From Photobacterium lutimaris (lineage in GTDB: Bacteria > Pseudomonadota > Gammaproteobacteria > Enterobacterales > Vibrionaceae): 64,000 nt of DNA. Positions 43,351 through 51,609 of this stretch are shown here, one piece after another; the first letter of the stretch is position 1; every line of letters starts with the position of its first letter. The position numbers and the translations under genes were made by a program. Location of the stretch: contig NZ_PYMH01000021.1 in NCBI RefSeq assembly GCF_003025555.1, positions 1 through 64,000 on the forward strand. The letters are read 5' to 3'. The notes below the pieces were generated by a model, which did not search any database, was not told where the DNA came from, and was given only the letters and a program-made list of their open reading frames with translations.

Positions 43351-44862
43351 ATGATTGATAAGATCAAGCACGGTGTCTCGAAGCTATCATCCATAGGTAA
43401 AGCTTTGATGTTGCCAATATCTATTTTACCCGCAGCCGGTTTGCTACTCGCTTTCGGAGCAAAGCTGGACTTACCATTGATGATGCGCGCTGGCGGCGTT
43501 ATTTTTGATAATCTCGCATTGCTGTTTGCCGTTGGCGCAGCGGTTGGATTGAGTAAAGACTCGGGGATTGCCGCACTGGCTGCGGTAGTTGCTATGGCGG
43601 TAATGAATGCAACCATGGGTGTTGCGTTAGGAATAACCCCTGAAATGGCGATGGGCGGGGGTAGATATGCCATGGTGATGGGTATACCGACACTGCAGAC
43701 CGGTGTGTTTGGTGGCCTGATTGCCGGTATTTTGGCAGCCAATATGTACACTAGGTTCTGTAATATTACGTTGCCTGACTTTCTGGGTTTCTTCGCGGGC
43801 AAGCGTTTCGTTCCGATTGTGACCGCGTTTAGCGCTTTTCTTATTGGCCTGGTAATGCCCTATATATGGTCTTATATCCAGTCTGGTATCGATGCCCTGT
43901 CAGTGATGGCAAACGGCGGTAATATGTATGTTTCTACATTCATTTACGGCTTCATGGAGCGTGCGTTGATCCCCGTTGGCCTGCACCATATTTTCTACAG
44001 CCCTTACTGGTTCTCGTTTGGTGAGTACACCACCGCAGCGGGTACAGTGGTCAACGGCGACTACACAATCTGGTTCAAGATGCTGGAAGATGGGGTGACA
44101 AACTTCTCGACCGATCAGTATCAAGATGCTGGTAAGTTCCTATCCGGGAATTTCGCCATCTACATGTTTGCGTTCCCGGCGGCTTGCCTTGCTATGTATC
44201 ATGAAGCACATGATAAAAACCGTAAGATAGCGGCGGGTATTTTAGGCTCTGCGGCCCTGACATCTTTTGTCACCGGCATTACTGAGCCTGTGGAGTTCGC
44301 GTTCATTTTCGTAGCTCCGGTTCTCTACCTATTTTCAGCAGTGATGGCAGGCATTTCATACACTGTGACATATGCGCTTGATATTCATATTGGTAAAACA
44401 TTCTCTGCCGGTATTATCGATTTTGTTTCTTTCGGTGTTTTGCCGTCCATGGATGGATTTAAAACCAATTGGTTGAATATCTTTTTATGGGGACCAATCA
44501 TGGCTCTTATTTATTACAGCGTGTTCCGTATCGCCATTCGTAAGTTCAACTTCAAAACTGTTGGACGTGAGGCTGAGCAAACGGCAGAGATCACATTGGA
44601 TAACCAAGAGCTTGCCAATGAAATTATCAATAAAATTGGTGGTAGAGCGAACATTACCTCTATCGGTGCTTGCATTACTCGCCTTCGCCTAGAGCTTAAA
44701 GATCTGACTTTGGTTGATGAAAAAGGGATTAAAGCGCTAGGAGCGATGGGGGTGATTAAAGTGGGTGGCAGCGGGTTGCAAATTATCCTAGGTTCCAAAG
44801 CACAGTTTGTGGCTGAAATAATGAGTGAGGAACCGCAAGAGCCTACCCCCAGCCTTGCGTGA
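43351..44862 (+). CDS. PTS EIICB transporter, glucose/GlcNAc/maltose family
   Basis: 503 aa. EIIC part: about 10 membrane segments with GKALMLPISILPAAGLLL, PDFLGFFAGKRFVPI, ERALIPVGLHHIFY and the sugar-binding loop TGITEPVEFAF. EIIB part (about 415-495): GRANITSIGACITRLRLEL with the phospho-cysteine C441. No EIIA domain, as in PtsG, so it should use EIIA-Glc. Imports and phosphorylates a hexose or amino sugar; the exact sugar is not predictable. AAGGACAGG precedes the ATG. The IclR-type gene downstream may control it. Confidence 0.9.
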   Translation: MIDKIKHGVSKLSSIGKALMLPISILPAAGLLLAFGAKLDLPLMMRAGGVIFDNLALLFAVGAAVGLSKDSGIAALAAVVAMAVMNATMGVALGITPEMAMGGGRYAMVMGIPTLQTGVFGGLIAGILAANMYTRFCNITLPDFLGFFAGKRFVPIVTAFSAFLIGLVMPYIWSYIQSGIDALSVMANGGNMYVSTFIYGFMERALIPVGLHHIFYSPYWFSFGEYTTAAGTVVNGDYTIWFKMLEDGVTNFSTDQYQDAGKFLSGNFAIYMFAFPAACLAMYHEAHDKNRKIAAGILGSAALTSFVTGITEPVEFAFIFVAPVLYLFSAVMAGISYTVTYALDIHIGKTFSAGIIDFVSFGVLPSMDGFKTNWLNIFLWGPIMALIYYSVFRIAIRKFNFKTVGREAEQTAEITLDNQELANEIINKIGGRANITSIGACITRLRLELKDLTLVDEKGIKALGAMGVIKVGGSGLQIILGSKAQFVAEIMSEEPQEPTPSLA

Positions 44863-44908
44863 GTACCTGTAACTTGGGTATGTCTCGATAAATAGTGCTC
44901 TGTGCTTT

Positions 44909-44937
44909 ACGCCGACCCAAAAGGTCGGCGTTTTTTG
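44909..44937 (+). terminator. Terminator of the PTS gene
   Basis: ACGCCGACC and its complement with a 5-base loop followed by TTTTTTG, 47 bp past the stop. Confidence 0.9.
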
Positions 44938-44958
44938 TTTTTCATTTAATTATCAAAA

Positions 44959-45009
44959 TGTGAGAATGAATGGTGTTTGTGATATTCAAATTATCACATT
45001 GTGAGAATG
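44959..45009. promoter_or_regulatory. Palindrome and direct repeats before the IclR gene
   Basis: TGTGATA-N7-TATCACA (44978-44998) is a perfect 7-bp inverted repeat. It is flanked by a direct repeat TGTGAGAATG at 44959-44968 and 45000-45009, 41 bp apart. The location 65-115 bp before the regulator start suggests an autoregulatory or promoter-control site. The spacing does not fit CRP. Confidence 0.5.
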
Positions 45010-45073
45010 GCAGTTGAACCATCGTTAGTGTTGCGCGTAAATAGAGTGGTCGGCGCGATGGGAGCGACTGAGC

Positions 45074-45847
45074 GTGTCGCCTAACCAGATGAAACTGACG
45101 GGAAGTGCTTTGAAAACAGATAAATATAAATTGAATGCCAATGAAAAGATGCTTCAGGTTTTGATGCATATTGCGTCAGAGAACGAACCTGTAACCGCAC
45201 AGGCAATTAGCGAACAGACAGGTATGCCACAAAGTAGCGTTTACCGCTATTTGGTAATCCTCAAGAACTGGAACCTGATTGAGGAAAGCCCGAGACAAAG
45301 CTGTTACAGCATTGGTCCGGCGGCGCTACAACTGCTGCGTAATTTCCAACAGTTCTCACCGCTTTCGAGCGGGGTACATCAGGTCCTGAAACGCATCCAG
45401 CAACAGACCGGAGAGATGGCCGCTTATCTGGTGCCTGTTGGTTTCAGGGCCTTGTGTACCGCTCGGGTCGATAGTCCCCATGCGTTGCGCTGTGCCTATG
45501 AGGAGGGCCAGAGCCAGCCGTTGATCCGTGGCGCATCGGCCAAGGTGATTTTGGCTCACTTGCCCGAGCAAAGGGTAATGGCAACACTGCATCATTTCGG
45601 TATTACAGAGCCCGATGACATTGCCCACTGGCTACAAGAACTAGCGCAAATAAAAAAAGACGGCTACGCCATCAGTACGTCAGAGTATGACGTCGGCGTT
45701 TCTGGGGTGAGTGCCCCAGTATTCACCGGCAACAAGGTTGTCGGGGCGGTGAGTGTGATGGCACCGCAAGAGCGGGTTCAGAAGAGTAAGAACGCGATAA
45801 TTTTTTCAGTCCTTCAGGCGGCGAGGGTATTGCCACCGGACTTATAA
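45074..45847 (+). CDS. IclR-family transcriptional regulator
   Basis: 257 aa. N-terminal winged HTH (about 25-85: QAISEQTGMPQSSVYRYLVIL), then the GAF-like IclR effector domain (GEMAAYLVP, AYEEGQSQPLIRGASAKVILAHLP, GVSGVSAPVF, VGAVSVMAP). Starts at a GTG with GGGAG nine bases upstream. It is followed 19 bp later by an arginase-fold gene, probably in the same transcript, and preceded by a PTS gene. Effector unknown. Confidence 0.9.
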   Translation: MSPNQMKLTGSALKTDKYKLNANEKMLQVLMHIASENEPVTAQAISEQTGMPQSSVYRYLVILKNWNLIEESPRQSCYSIGPAALQLLRNFQQFSPLSSGVHQVLKRIQQQTGEMAAYLVPVGFRALCTARVDSPHALRCAYEEGQSQPLIRGASAKVILAHLPEQRVMATLHHFGITEPDDIAHWLQELAQIKKDGYAISTSEYDVGVSGVSAPVFTGNKVVGAVSVMAPQERVQKSKNAIIFSVLQAARVLPPDL

Positions 45848-45866
45848 CCGAACATAAGGAGCAATC

Positions 45867-46859
45867 ATGCTGGATGTAAAACGTTGGTTTCCATTTTCCT
45901 TCCTAGGTCACCCCATCAACACGCATTCACGAGTTATGATTGAGCCTTATGCCGAGCAGCGAAAGGTTGGAGCCGTGATTTTGGGGCTCGCCAGTGATTT
46001 GAGCCTGAGTGATTACGATATATACACTGGGGCCAAAGAAGGCCCGGACAGTATCAGGCAGATGCTGGTCAGAACGCCGTATTCAGGGGCGTTGCCTATC
46101 TATGACGCAGGTGTGATTGACGCTCAGAGCTACTTTGGAGTCAAAGAAGATGAGTTTGATACCATGCGTGCAGCCCAATATGCCAAGCTGTGTGCCATGC
46201 TCAAACTTGGCCACTTGCCTGTGATGCTCGGTGGAGGACACGAAGTTGCTATCGGTAGCTATCAGGCGCTATCTGATACTGTGAATCAAACAGGTAATGA
46301 CAGCTCTGGTGAAGAGAGCCAAATGTTGCCGTTTTTAGAAGGTAACCGGATCGGTATCATCAATATCGATGCCAACTTCCAACTTCGGCGATCGCTGGCA
46401 GTGAAGGCCGGCTCAGCATTTCATTCCGTTGCGGCTTATTGCCATACCAACAACCGTACTTTCCATTATTTGGGATTGGGGATGTGCGACCATATCAACA
46501 CCAAGGCGACCATGGCCTATGCCAATGAACTTGGAGCGCAATGGTTGCTTGATAGCGAAATGAAAATGAAAAACCGCAAACGGATCCAGTCGGTTGTTGC
46601 CAAGTATCTTGATCAAGTCGATCATATCCACCTGAGTATCGACTTATCGGTATTTTCCTCAGTTATCGCGGGCGGTGTGAGTCTATCTCGGGTCTTTGGT
46701 GTCAACTTGGCTGTGGTTGAAATGGTGCTTAGCCAAGCAATGGCCAGCAATAAGGTCAGGGTGGTCGATATTGCTGGCCTTAATCCGGAATATGATTATC
46801 AGAATCAGACGGCGCGCTTGGCGGTCTCATTGCTTCATCATGTGCTCAAGTCTCGCTAG
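45867..46859 (+). CDS. Arginase/formimidoylglutamase-fold protein lacking metal ligands
   Basis: 330 aa, most like HutG-type ureohydrolases. The first Mn ligand is kept (H125 in GGGHEVAIG). In the second motif the usual DAHFD reads IDANFQ (D168 kept, His to N170, Asp to Q172). In the third, DxD reads IDLS (D259 kept, Asp to S261). The Glu that binds the guanidino group is Gly in DIAGLNPEYD. Four key positions are thus lost while the fold and frame are intact, so it is probably a non-catalytic relative. ATAAGGAG precedes the ATG. It probably forms a unit with the IclR gene and may have a sensing or binding role (inference). Confidence 0.8.
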   Translation: MLDVKRWFPFSFLGHPINTHSRVMIEPYAEQRKVGAVILGLASDLSLSDYDIYTGAKEGPDSIRQMLVRTPYSGALPIYDAGVIDAQSYFGVKEDEFDTMRAAQYAKLCAMLKLGHLPVMLGGGHEVAIGSYQALSDTVNQTGNDSSGEESQMLPFLEGNRIGIINIDANFQLRRSLAVKAGSAFHSVAAYCHTNNRTFHYLGLGMCDHINTKATMAYANELGAQWLLDSEMKMKNRKRIQSVVAKYLDQVDHIHLSIDLSVFSSVIAGGVSLSRVFGVNLAVVEMVLSQAMASNKVRVVDIAGLNPEYDYQNQTARLAVSLLHHVLKSR

Positions 46860-46879
46860 GAATTGCAATGAACATATAA

Positions 46880-46898
46880 GGCCTCCATCTTGGAGGCC
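46880..46898 (+). terminator. Weak hairpin terminator after arginase-fold gene
   Basis: GGCCTCCA-TCT-TGGAGGCC followed by ATTTCGTTT; the stem is strong but the T-run is broken. Confidence 0.5.
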
Positions 46899-46992
46899 AT
46901 TTCGTTTAGGGTGGAAAAAGATGCCACTATCACTTTAAGATGTTATAACATAACACTGGTTATTCACTACAACTTGCGACACAAGGTTTTTA

Positions 46993-47706
46993 ATGTTTTA
47001 CCGCAACAGGGCAAACAACCGGCTATATGCCGCAATCAAGCGAGCAGCCACCGGCTTCTTCTTTCTCTTCTTCCCGCTGTTTGCGACGGCGCATCCCCAT
47101 TCCTGGATTGAAATGAAAACGTATGTCGATGGCAAAGACGGCATGATCACGGGGCTCCGGATGGTATGGTCTTTTGACCCAATGACATCGGCGTACATGC
47201 TAGATGGCGAAGATACCTCTTCGGACATGGAGGCCCAGACCTTCACCAAGGTGACGGCATCTGTGCTTGATAACATGATGTACGAGCATTACTTCACGTA
47301 TTTTTATGACGGCGAAGAGCCTATCAAGTACCAGCTGGCTCGTTACGGCAAGCTTACCCGAGACCGTGCGCGGTTGGTACTCACTTTCGAGTTACCCCTG
47401 TCAAAACCCCAGCCGGTGACCGCTGACTCGCTTAAGCTATTGGTTTTTGAACCAAGTTATTATGTTGATATGTCCTGGCTATCAAAACAGGATGTAATTT
47501 TGTCGGGTGATCTTGCTGACTATTGCGAGTTTGAGATGATCGCACCCAATCCAACGCCGGAACAAATGAGTTACGCCATGTCACTGCCAGCAGATGCTGA
47601 TCCTGATAATGCACTTGGCCAACTGTTCACCCAATCTGTGCGATTCCGCTGCCAAGAAACAGATCATCAAGTTATGAGCGCAAAGAATGAGGGGACTCAG
47701 TCATGA
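46993..47706 (+). CDS. DUF1007 periplasmic protein, ZevA-like
   Basis: 237 aa with a signal peptide of about 35 residues ending at ATA, just before the conserved HPHSWIEMK. The family (DUF1007) pairs with NicO-type permeases; in Haemophilus the ZevA/ZevB pair takes part in zinc uptake. It overlaps the permease gene by four bases (ATGA). The histidines at the mature N-terminus are likely metal ligands. The metal (zinc, nickel or cobalt) is not certain. Confidence 0.82.
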   Translation: MFYRNRANNRLYAAIKRAATGFFFLFFPLFATAHPHSWIEMKTYVDGKDGMITGLRMVWSFDPMTSAYMLDGEDTSSDMEAQTFTKVTASVLDNMMYEHYFTYFYDGEEPIKYQLARYGKLTRDRARLVLTFELPLSKPQPVTADSLKLLVFEPSYYVDMSWLSKQDVILSGDLADYCEFEMIAPNPTPEQMSYAMSLPADADPDNALGQLFTQSVRFRCQETDHQVMSAKNEGTQS

Positions 47707-48731
47707 CGCAGCACAAACAATGCTCCTCGGATGATCGCGTGAAACCCTTTGTCAAAAAAGAATGGCTAATGCTGTCGCTGCTAATGGTCGCAATGTTGAT
47801 TGGCGGGTATCAGCTATGGTTGGCATGGCCAAGTATGGTGCTAAAGAGTATCGAATGGCAGCGAACAGTGAATAACCAGCTGGCCGATTTGCTCTATGAT
47901 GCCAAAGAAAGTCCATTGGTATCTGGTGGCTATTTGGCTGGTTTCAGTTTTCTCTACGGGGTGTTGCATGCCCTTGGCCCAGGCCATGGCAAGGTGATAG
48001 TAACGACTTACCTAGCGACCCAACCGACTAAAGTGAAAACCGGCCTGATGCTGACACTCGTGTCGGCGGTTTGCCAGGCTTTGGTGGCTGTTGCTTTGGT
48101 GAGTGTACTGCTGTGGGGCTTCAATGCCTCAATGCGTGAGGTTAGTTCGCAGGCGGTGACGTTTATGACCATTAGCAGTGCCCTTGTCAGTGTGCTGGGG
48201 GCAATGATCTGCTGGCGTGCATTCAAGGGTTTTCGACGCAGCGCTGCCAAATCGAATCAGGCGAGTTGTGGTCACGCCCATCATCACCATGAGCATCATC
48301 ATGGGACTGAGTGTGGCTGTGGTCATCGCCATATCGCCTCGCCGGAAGATGTAGACAATGCCAAGAGCTTGCGTGAGTACGTTGGGGTGATCATGAGTAT
48401 CGGTTTACGGCCATGTACTGGGGCAATTATGGTGTTGCTGTTCGCCAATATGGTCGGCTTGTATTGGATGGGAATTGTCAGCGCCCTTGTAATGTCGTTG
48501 GGGACGGCCTTGACGACTTCTGCACTGGCTCTGTTGACGCTGTCTGGCAAGCGTATTGTTTATCGTTATCTCCAAAAAGGAAGCTCACAACAAAGAAGCG
48601 CTGGGTCTCGCTCTATTTTGCGATGGGCTGGATATAGTTTGCAATTGCTGGGGGGAGTGATTTTGGTGCTGCTGGGGATCTTGCTCGCAAGTGGTCAGAG
48701 TACGGGGTTATCGCCAGTATTACTTGGTTGA
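47703..48731 (+). CDS. NicO/RcnA-family metal permease, ZevB-like
   Basis: 342 aa, about six membrane segments. The family signature HALGPGHGKVIVTTYLA (about residues 83-99) and the second half-motif MSIGLRPCTGAIMVLLFAN are clear. A cytoplasmic or periplasmic loop is extremely His/Cys-rich (GHAHHHHEHHHGTECGCGHRH region, about residues 187-207), fitting metal binding. Transcribed and translated together with the DUF1007 gene. Direction of transport is not set by sequence; the DUF1007 pairing points to a ZevAB-type system. Confidence 0.87.
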   Translation: MTQHKQCSSDDRVKPFVKKEWLMLSLLMVAMLIGGYQLWLAWPSMVLKSIEWQRTVNNQLADLLYDAKESPLVSGGYLAGFSFLYGVLHALGPGHGKVIVTTYLATQPTKVKTGLMLTLVSAVCQALVAVALVSVLLWGFNASMREVSSQAVTFMTISSALVSVLGAMICWRAFKGFRRSAAKSNQASCGHAHHHHEHHHGTECGCGHRHIASPEDVDNAKSLREYVGVIMSIGLRPCTGAIMVLLFANMVGLYWMGIVSALVMSLGTALTTSALALLTLSGKRIVYRYLQKGSSQQRSAGSRSILRWAGYSLQLLGGVILVLLGILLASGQSTGLSPVLLG

Positions 48732-48928
48732 TAAGGCCGAGCCGATGTCGTTTTAGGCCGTGGCATCATGCGCACAAACGATACAAGATACGCTGGTGTT
48801 AATCAGGGCTAATCATATTGCTTAAGACTATTTAGGCGTCAGGCTCAAAGATGAAAGAACACAGTCGGGCGAGTGAGTTAATAATATAGTAAGCGCTGTT
48901 TGATGTTAGCTGTCAATGTGGAGGCCAA

Positions 48929-49525
48929 GTGAATAAAACACGATGGGGTAAACAAGCTTTAATGCTAGCGGCTTCGTGCTGGGTAGCTACCAGTGCTGTC
49001 GCCAGCGAACCAGCGTTTGATTGCACAAAAGCAGAAGGGGCGGTCGAAACACTGATATGCAAAGATACGTATCTGGCTTCACAGGATCAAAAAATGCAGC
49101 AAGTGTTTGATAAGGCCATGGCCCAGTTACCTGCAGACGATGTGAAAATACAGAAGGCCATGCAGCGCGGCTGGATAAAGGGACGTAATGAATGCTGGAA
49201 AGCCGACGATATGCGTGAGTGCACTGACTTTGCGTATAAAAGCCGGATTGTTGAGCTGCAAATAATCAACGGACAGTTGGAGGTACCAAAGAGTATTTCA
49301 TTAGACTGCGGCGATAACAGCCAGCCATTTACCGCTGTATTTTACAATCAGACAGATCCGGCAAGTTTGGTGTTAACGCGGGGCAATGACCAAGTGATTG
49401 CTTTGGCTGAGTCGATGGCAAGTGGTATTAAATATTACGGACAAAACATGGAATATGGTGAACACCAAGGAGAGATCACCATAAAGTGGTTTGATAGCAC
49501 ATTTGAATGCCAACTGAATCCGTAA
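48929..49525 (+). CDS. Lysozyme inhibitor with LprI-like and MliC-like domains
   Basis: 198 aa. Signal peptide 1-25 (LAASCWVATSAVA). Residues 28-110 match the LprI N-terminal-type domain (DUF1311: FDCTKAEGAVETLICKD, LADQ-like helices, WIKGRNEC) with paired cysteines. Residues 125-198 match the MliC/PliC C-type lysozyme inhibitor fold (LDCGDNSQPFTAVFYNQ, SGIKYYGQNMEY, EITIKWFD, ending FECQLNP). Two different inhibitor-type domains in one exported protein suggest defence of the cell wall against host lysozyme. GTG start with GGAGG five bases before. Confidence 0.8.
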   Translation: MNKTRWGKQALMLAASCWVATSAVASEPAFDCTKAEGAVETLICKDTYLASQDQKMQQVFDKAMAQLPADDVKIQKAMQRGWIKGRNECWKADDMRECTDFAYKSRIVELQIINGQLEVPKSISLDCGDNSQPFTAVFYNQTDPASLVLTRGNDQVIALAESMASGIKYYGQNMEYGEHQGEITIKWFDSTFECQLNP

Positions 49526-49565
49526 ACCGGCAAGGAATAAAGAGAAACGTTGAGGGGACAGAGTT

Positions 49566-50225
49566 ATGCGCTTAGCGCGGCAAGTTTTTATCAAGGTGGT
49601 GATTGCCAGCCTTTTGTTTGGATTTATTCAATTTGTCCAAGCGTCATCTATGATCGTGACGCTGCCTGACGGTCGGGAAGTGATGTTGCTCGATGATCAT
49701 ACCTGGCAATTTGTGGAAGATGCCAAACAGGCTGATATACAGTCGAACCGTGCTGCTAAATCCGTAACAACAGAGACAACCACAGGCAAAGCGGTAACAG
49801 CGGGTACTGCTGCGGCGGTGGGGGCATCAGCGGTGGCTTCAACCTCTAGCGCTGTGTCCTCGCCAGCTAGTGGTGATCTTGTTGCGCCTAATACCGGTCG
49901 GGTCGTCGGCGAGTACCAACGCAGTGGGGTAGTGATTGTCGCGCAACCTGCGAGTTACCAGGATGGCCGACTAACCATTCCGGTCTCGTTACGTAACGAA
50001 GGCACAGATTCCGTGATCTTGATTGAAGTTGCGACCATACTGCGCAATAACAAGGGTGAGGTAATCAAGCGTGACAACCATGTTGTCTGGACCTCGATCA
50101 AACGAATGCCTGAAACTTACTTCCGGCCGGGTACCGAGAAAGAAGGCAAGATACTGACATTTTCGGTGCCCAAGCTCGAACACTACTTTTTAGACGCGAA
50201 TATCACAACGGTCGAGCGTTGGTAG
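49566..50225 (+). CDS. DUF3157 family exported protein
   Basis: 219 aa. Signal peptide (about 1-27, ending VQAS). Then the DUF3157 start SMIVTLPDGREVMLLDDHTWQF, a low-complexity Ala/Thr/Ser linker (about 70-105), and a C-terminal beta-sandwich-like part (LTIPVSLRNEGTDSVILIEV). Known mainly from Vibrionaceae and relatives; function unknown. GAGGGGAC lies before the ATG. It follows the lysozyme inhibitor by 40 bp, so the two may be co-transcribed. Confidence 0.78.
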   Translation: MRLARQVFIKVVIASLLFGFIQFVQASSMIVTLPDGREVMLLDDHTWQFVEDAKQADIQSNRAAKSVTTETTTGKAVTAGTAAAVGASAVASTSSAVSSPASGDLVAPNTGRVVGEYQRSGVVIVAQPASYQDGRLTIPVSLRNEGTDSVILIEVATILRNNKGEVIKRDNHVVWTSIKRMPETYFRPGTEKEGKILTFSVPKLEHYFLDANITTVERW

Positions 50226-50360
50226 TGGCTGGGGTAGTCGTCACTCTGGCTTTTCATATACGCCGCCAGCAACTTGACATCGTCGGGCCTTAGCCGGTAA
50301 CTCAAGTTTGGAAAGGCTTGATAAAGAGTGGTAATTTTGACCACAAAATGATTTGAAAAG

Positions 50361-50397
50361 AAAAGGCTGGATCTTTGAAGAAAAGATCCAGCCTTTT
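50361..50397. terminator. Strong bidirectional terminator
   Basis: A 16-bp perfect stem (AAAAGGCTGGATCTTT and its complement) with a 5-base loop and T-runs lies between DUF3157 and the rhodanese gene. Confidence 0.9.
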
Positions 50398-50415
50398 TCT
50401 ATTACTAATATGAAC

Positions 50416-50994
50416 CTATAGTGATGAGGTTTTGAACCCTGCGCCTTTCCACGCAAAGATGCCGCCTGGGTAGCGGTAGACATTGGTGTAACCCAGCTTC
50501 ACCGCCCAGGCAGCAGCATTATGGCTGCGGCCACACTTAACAAAGCCGCAGTAGAAAACCAAGGTTTTAGCTTTGTCTTCGCCTAGTAACTGAGTAAATT
50601 CCTCTACGGTTTGCTGATCGGTTAATGCAGGATCCCATTTTGGCATATCGGGAATAGGGAACTCGAATTGTTTGGCGCTAGGGATATGCTCTTTTTTGTA
50701 GCTGTCTTTGAAGGGCATGGCATCGACGATCATGACATTGGTATTTTGTTCAATGAGTGTTTTCAGTCCATTGGTATCAATAAGCTGGTAGCCACCGGCA
50801 AGCGTATCGTTATGGAGTTTGATAGCAACCTGCTCGGTTTCTACTTCTGCTTTGAACTTACCGCCAAACAGTGCAGCGTTAGCACTAAAGGGTAGGACTA
50901 ACAATGCACTGGCGAGAATAAACAGGTTGAGCCAAAAGCTGCGCCCAGCTCGCCGGAAAGAAAGAGCGTGCAGAGAAGCCTTGTTCTTGATCAT
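50416..50994 (-). CDS. Exported single-domain rhodanese-like protein
   Basis: 192 aa from the ATG at 50994 (AAGGA seven bases upstream; the frame extends to 51024). A hydrophobic stretch (about 17-43, NLFILASALLVLPFSANA) is a signal peptide or anchor. The rhodanese domain shows MIVDAMPFKDSYKKEHIPSA and the active loop FYCGFVKCGRSHNAA, with two cysteines four apart. It is expected to move sulfur or carry a redox thiol in the periplasm. The upstream MauE-like gene is on the same strand, 50 bp away. Confidence 0.85.
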   Translation of the reverse strand: MIKNKASLHALSFRRAGRSFWLNLFILASALLVLPFSANAALFGGKFKAEVETEQVAIKLHNDTLAGGYQLIDTNGLKTLIEQNTNVMIVDAMPFKDSYKKEHIPSAKQFEFPIPDMPKWDPALTDQQTVEEFTQLLGEDKAKTLVFYCGFVKCGRSHNAAAWAVKLGYTNVYRYPGGIFAWKGAGFKTSSL

Positions 50995-51044
50995 GATTGT
51001 ATCCTTATCAAAGACTACTTTCACTACGTCACACGTTTAGCAGA

Positions 51045-51491
51045 TCAAACTGCTGGTGTAACAGAGCGGTGTGTCGTTAAGTTGTTGAAGTAATAGAGTG
51101 CTGCAGAAACGAGAAGTACAAGCAGCATAATGAGAAATTGTGGCTCAAGGGTACTGTAAACATCTGCCTGCACCGTACCCGCGAGGTAGCAGCCGCAATC
51201 AAAGTGCAAGCCTTGGTACAGAGCGAGTCCAGACAAGGCAATATGTAAGCCAAAGCCAGCAACGACAGGGAGTAATGAGGTAATCCCTAAGTAGGCGGTG
51301 AGCGCACTGATGCCAAGGGCGAGAGGGATGGCAAACGCGATAGGTTCGACGTACATTGCTGACACGATACCGGTGTCGGCTAGCAGCAACCCAGTATGTT
51401 CAGGTAAGAAAAACCCTTTTACCGTCAGCGCTGCAGCGCACATCAACACAAAGGAGGTGACAAAGTGATGGAAATAGCCTGTCGTTTTCAT
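51045..51491 (-). CDS. MauE/DoxX-like membrane redox protein
   Basis: 148 aa from the ATG at 51491 (AGGAAGAG eight bases upstream; the frame extends to 51596 without support). Four membrane segments. The pair FDCGCYLAG near residue 95 is the CGC motif seen in MauE-type proteins, which pass electrons across the membrane to periplasmic thiols. Together with the downstream periplasmic rhodanese it looks like a small thiol/sulfur redox module. Confidence 0.7.
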   Translation of the reverse strand: MKTTGYFHHFVTSFVLMCAAALTVKGFFLPEHTGLLLADTGIVSAMYVEPIAFAIPLALGISALTAYLGITSLLPVVAGFGLHIALSGLALYQGLHFDCGCYLAGTVQADVYSTLEPQFLIMLLVLLVSAALYYFNNLTTHRSVTPAV

Positions 51492-51609
51492 AATGAGATC
51501 TCTTCCTGTCGTATAGCCCAGCACCGGTATGGCTTTGCAGGCCAAGTTGGAGCGGGGTAAAAATATCTGGCCTGAATCCATCAAGCCAGACTGCAATTGG
51601 CCCTAGCCC

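Noticed and set aside
44978..44998. CRP-binding site before the IclR gene
   Set aside because: TGTGA and TCACA are separated by 11 bases instead of the six required, so a CRP dimer would not fit.
48251..48320. Tandem repeat or CRISPR-like repetition in the CAT-rich stretch
   Set aside because: It is the histidine-rich metal-binding loop of the NicO-type permease; the repetition comes from His codons.
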